The translations under genes were made by a program, and so were the position numbers. The notes below the pieces were generated by a model. That model ran no database searches. It was not told the DNA's origin and was given only the letters and a program-made list of their open reading frames with translations. A DNA stretch of 64,000 nucleotides from Bacteroidota bacterium (GTDB lineage: Bacteria > Bacteroidota > Bacteroidia > Chitinophagales > Chitinophagaceae). Within the stretch, counting starts at the first letter, position 1, and the number at the start of each line of letters is the position of its first letter. The stretch is taken from positions 310,001 through 374,000 of the forward strand of contig JAIUNW010000002.1 of the NCBI GenBank assembly GCA_020161535.1, in the 5' to 3' direction. This document shows positions 63,743 to 64,000 of the stretch, one piece after another.

Positions 63743-64000
63743 ATGAAACCAAGCATCTTTTTTCTGGCGATGGTAGTGGTATCGATTCTGGCCTGCAACG
63801 CGCCCGGGCAGCCATCTGCGGCCGAGAAGAAAGAATATGAAGCGGAGATCAAAACCTGGTATGCCAGCAGGGAAGCAACACTGAAAGCGCCCAACGGATG
63901 GTTGAACCTGGTGGGTTTGTTCTGGTTGAATCCGGGTAGCAATTCTTTCGGCAGCGATTCGGCAAAGCAATTGGTTTTTCCTGCGGGTAAAATCGTATCT
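63743..64000 (+). CDS. DUF1684 lipoprotein (5' part, cut by window edge)
   Basis: The ATG at 63743 opens a frame running to the window end (86 codons). A signal peptide with lipobox SILAC (Cys about 18) is followed by EYEAEIKTWYASREATL, GWLNLVGLFWLNPG and SFGSDSAKQLVFP, the beginning of DUF1684, a family common in Bacteroidota and Actinobacteria with no established role. The C-terminal half lies outside the window. Confidence 0.85.
   Translation, partial: MKPSIFFLAMVVVSILACNAPGQPSAAEKKEYEAEIKTWYASREATLKAPNGWLNLVGLFWLNPGSNSFGSDSAKQLVFPAGKIVS

Overview
The window is chromosomal DNA from a Bacteroidota member, most likely family Chitinophagaceae. The signs are a complete Bacteroidota-style dcw cluster (mraZ to ftsZ without murF), an atpD-atpC pair apart from other ATP synthase genes, a PorT-like type IX secretion protein beside menaquinone methyltransferase ubiE, a dihydroorotase with the DDQVHFREPG motif, TANNTTTG-like promoter elements, and many lipoprotein and outer-membrane beta-barrel signals. 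No rRNA, tRNA, CRISPR array, insertion sequence or prophage was found. Gene density is very high, with many 1-40 bp overlaps.

Layout. 1-2140: end of a LuxR-type response regulator and a TPR histidine kinase. 2137-9868 (minus): housekeeping string pyrC, MutS-like ATPase, M1 peptidase, YifB/ComM ATPase, ABC exporter. 9903-16777 (plus): six tightly packed genes, RemB/Wzi-like outer-membrane protein, UbiA prenyltransferase, type III polyketide synthase, methyltransferase, FAD oxidoreductase and a second outer-membrane protein. This is a specialised-metabolite locus whose product I cannot name, probably a membrane-associated prenylated or alkylated phenol or quinone. 16823-20113: CoA-binding protein, YkuK, EngB, pyruvate dehydrogenase E2. 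20125-24119 (minus): ubiE, porT, rhomboid protease, and a glycosyltransferase fused to a degenerate HAD domain. 24197-32886: M48 protease, dnaX, a GNAT-like protein, an AI-2E transporter, a small envelope trio (YtxH, holin-X-like, a third small protein) and an L,D-transpeptidase. 32963-39008: atpD, atpC, a structured 398-bp gene-free stretch, two unknown genes, YqgE, an orphan histidine kinase, an acetyltransferase. 39191-40516: queA. 40788-56835: dcw cluster. 56965-64000: TIGR01777 epimerase, AlkB, a SUKH protein, a probable gene remnant, a Na+/H+ antiporter, a second L,D-transpeptidase, an M20 peptidase and the start of a DUF1684 lipoprotein.

How the genes work together. The dcw cluster makes lipid II (MurE, MurD, MurC, MraY, MurG) and builds the divisome (FtsL, FtsI, FtsW, FtsQ, FtsA, FtsZ). 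It is preceded by an unusually structured 271-bp region: a 14-bp tandem repeat, a ladder of DnaA-box-like sites, two inverted repeats, and a promoter overlaid by three 10-bp-spaced GTG repeats that look like an MraZ operator. It ends at an intrinsic terminator after ftsZ. Two L,D-transpeptidases add wall-modifying capacity.

Most notable points: the type III PKS operon, the mraZ upstream region, the glycosyltransferase/pseudo-HAD fusion, the structured gene-free stretch after atpC, and the AlkB gene that lacks an ordinary start codon ahead of its conserved N-terminus.
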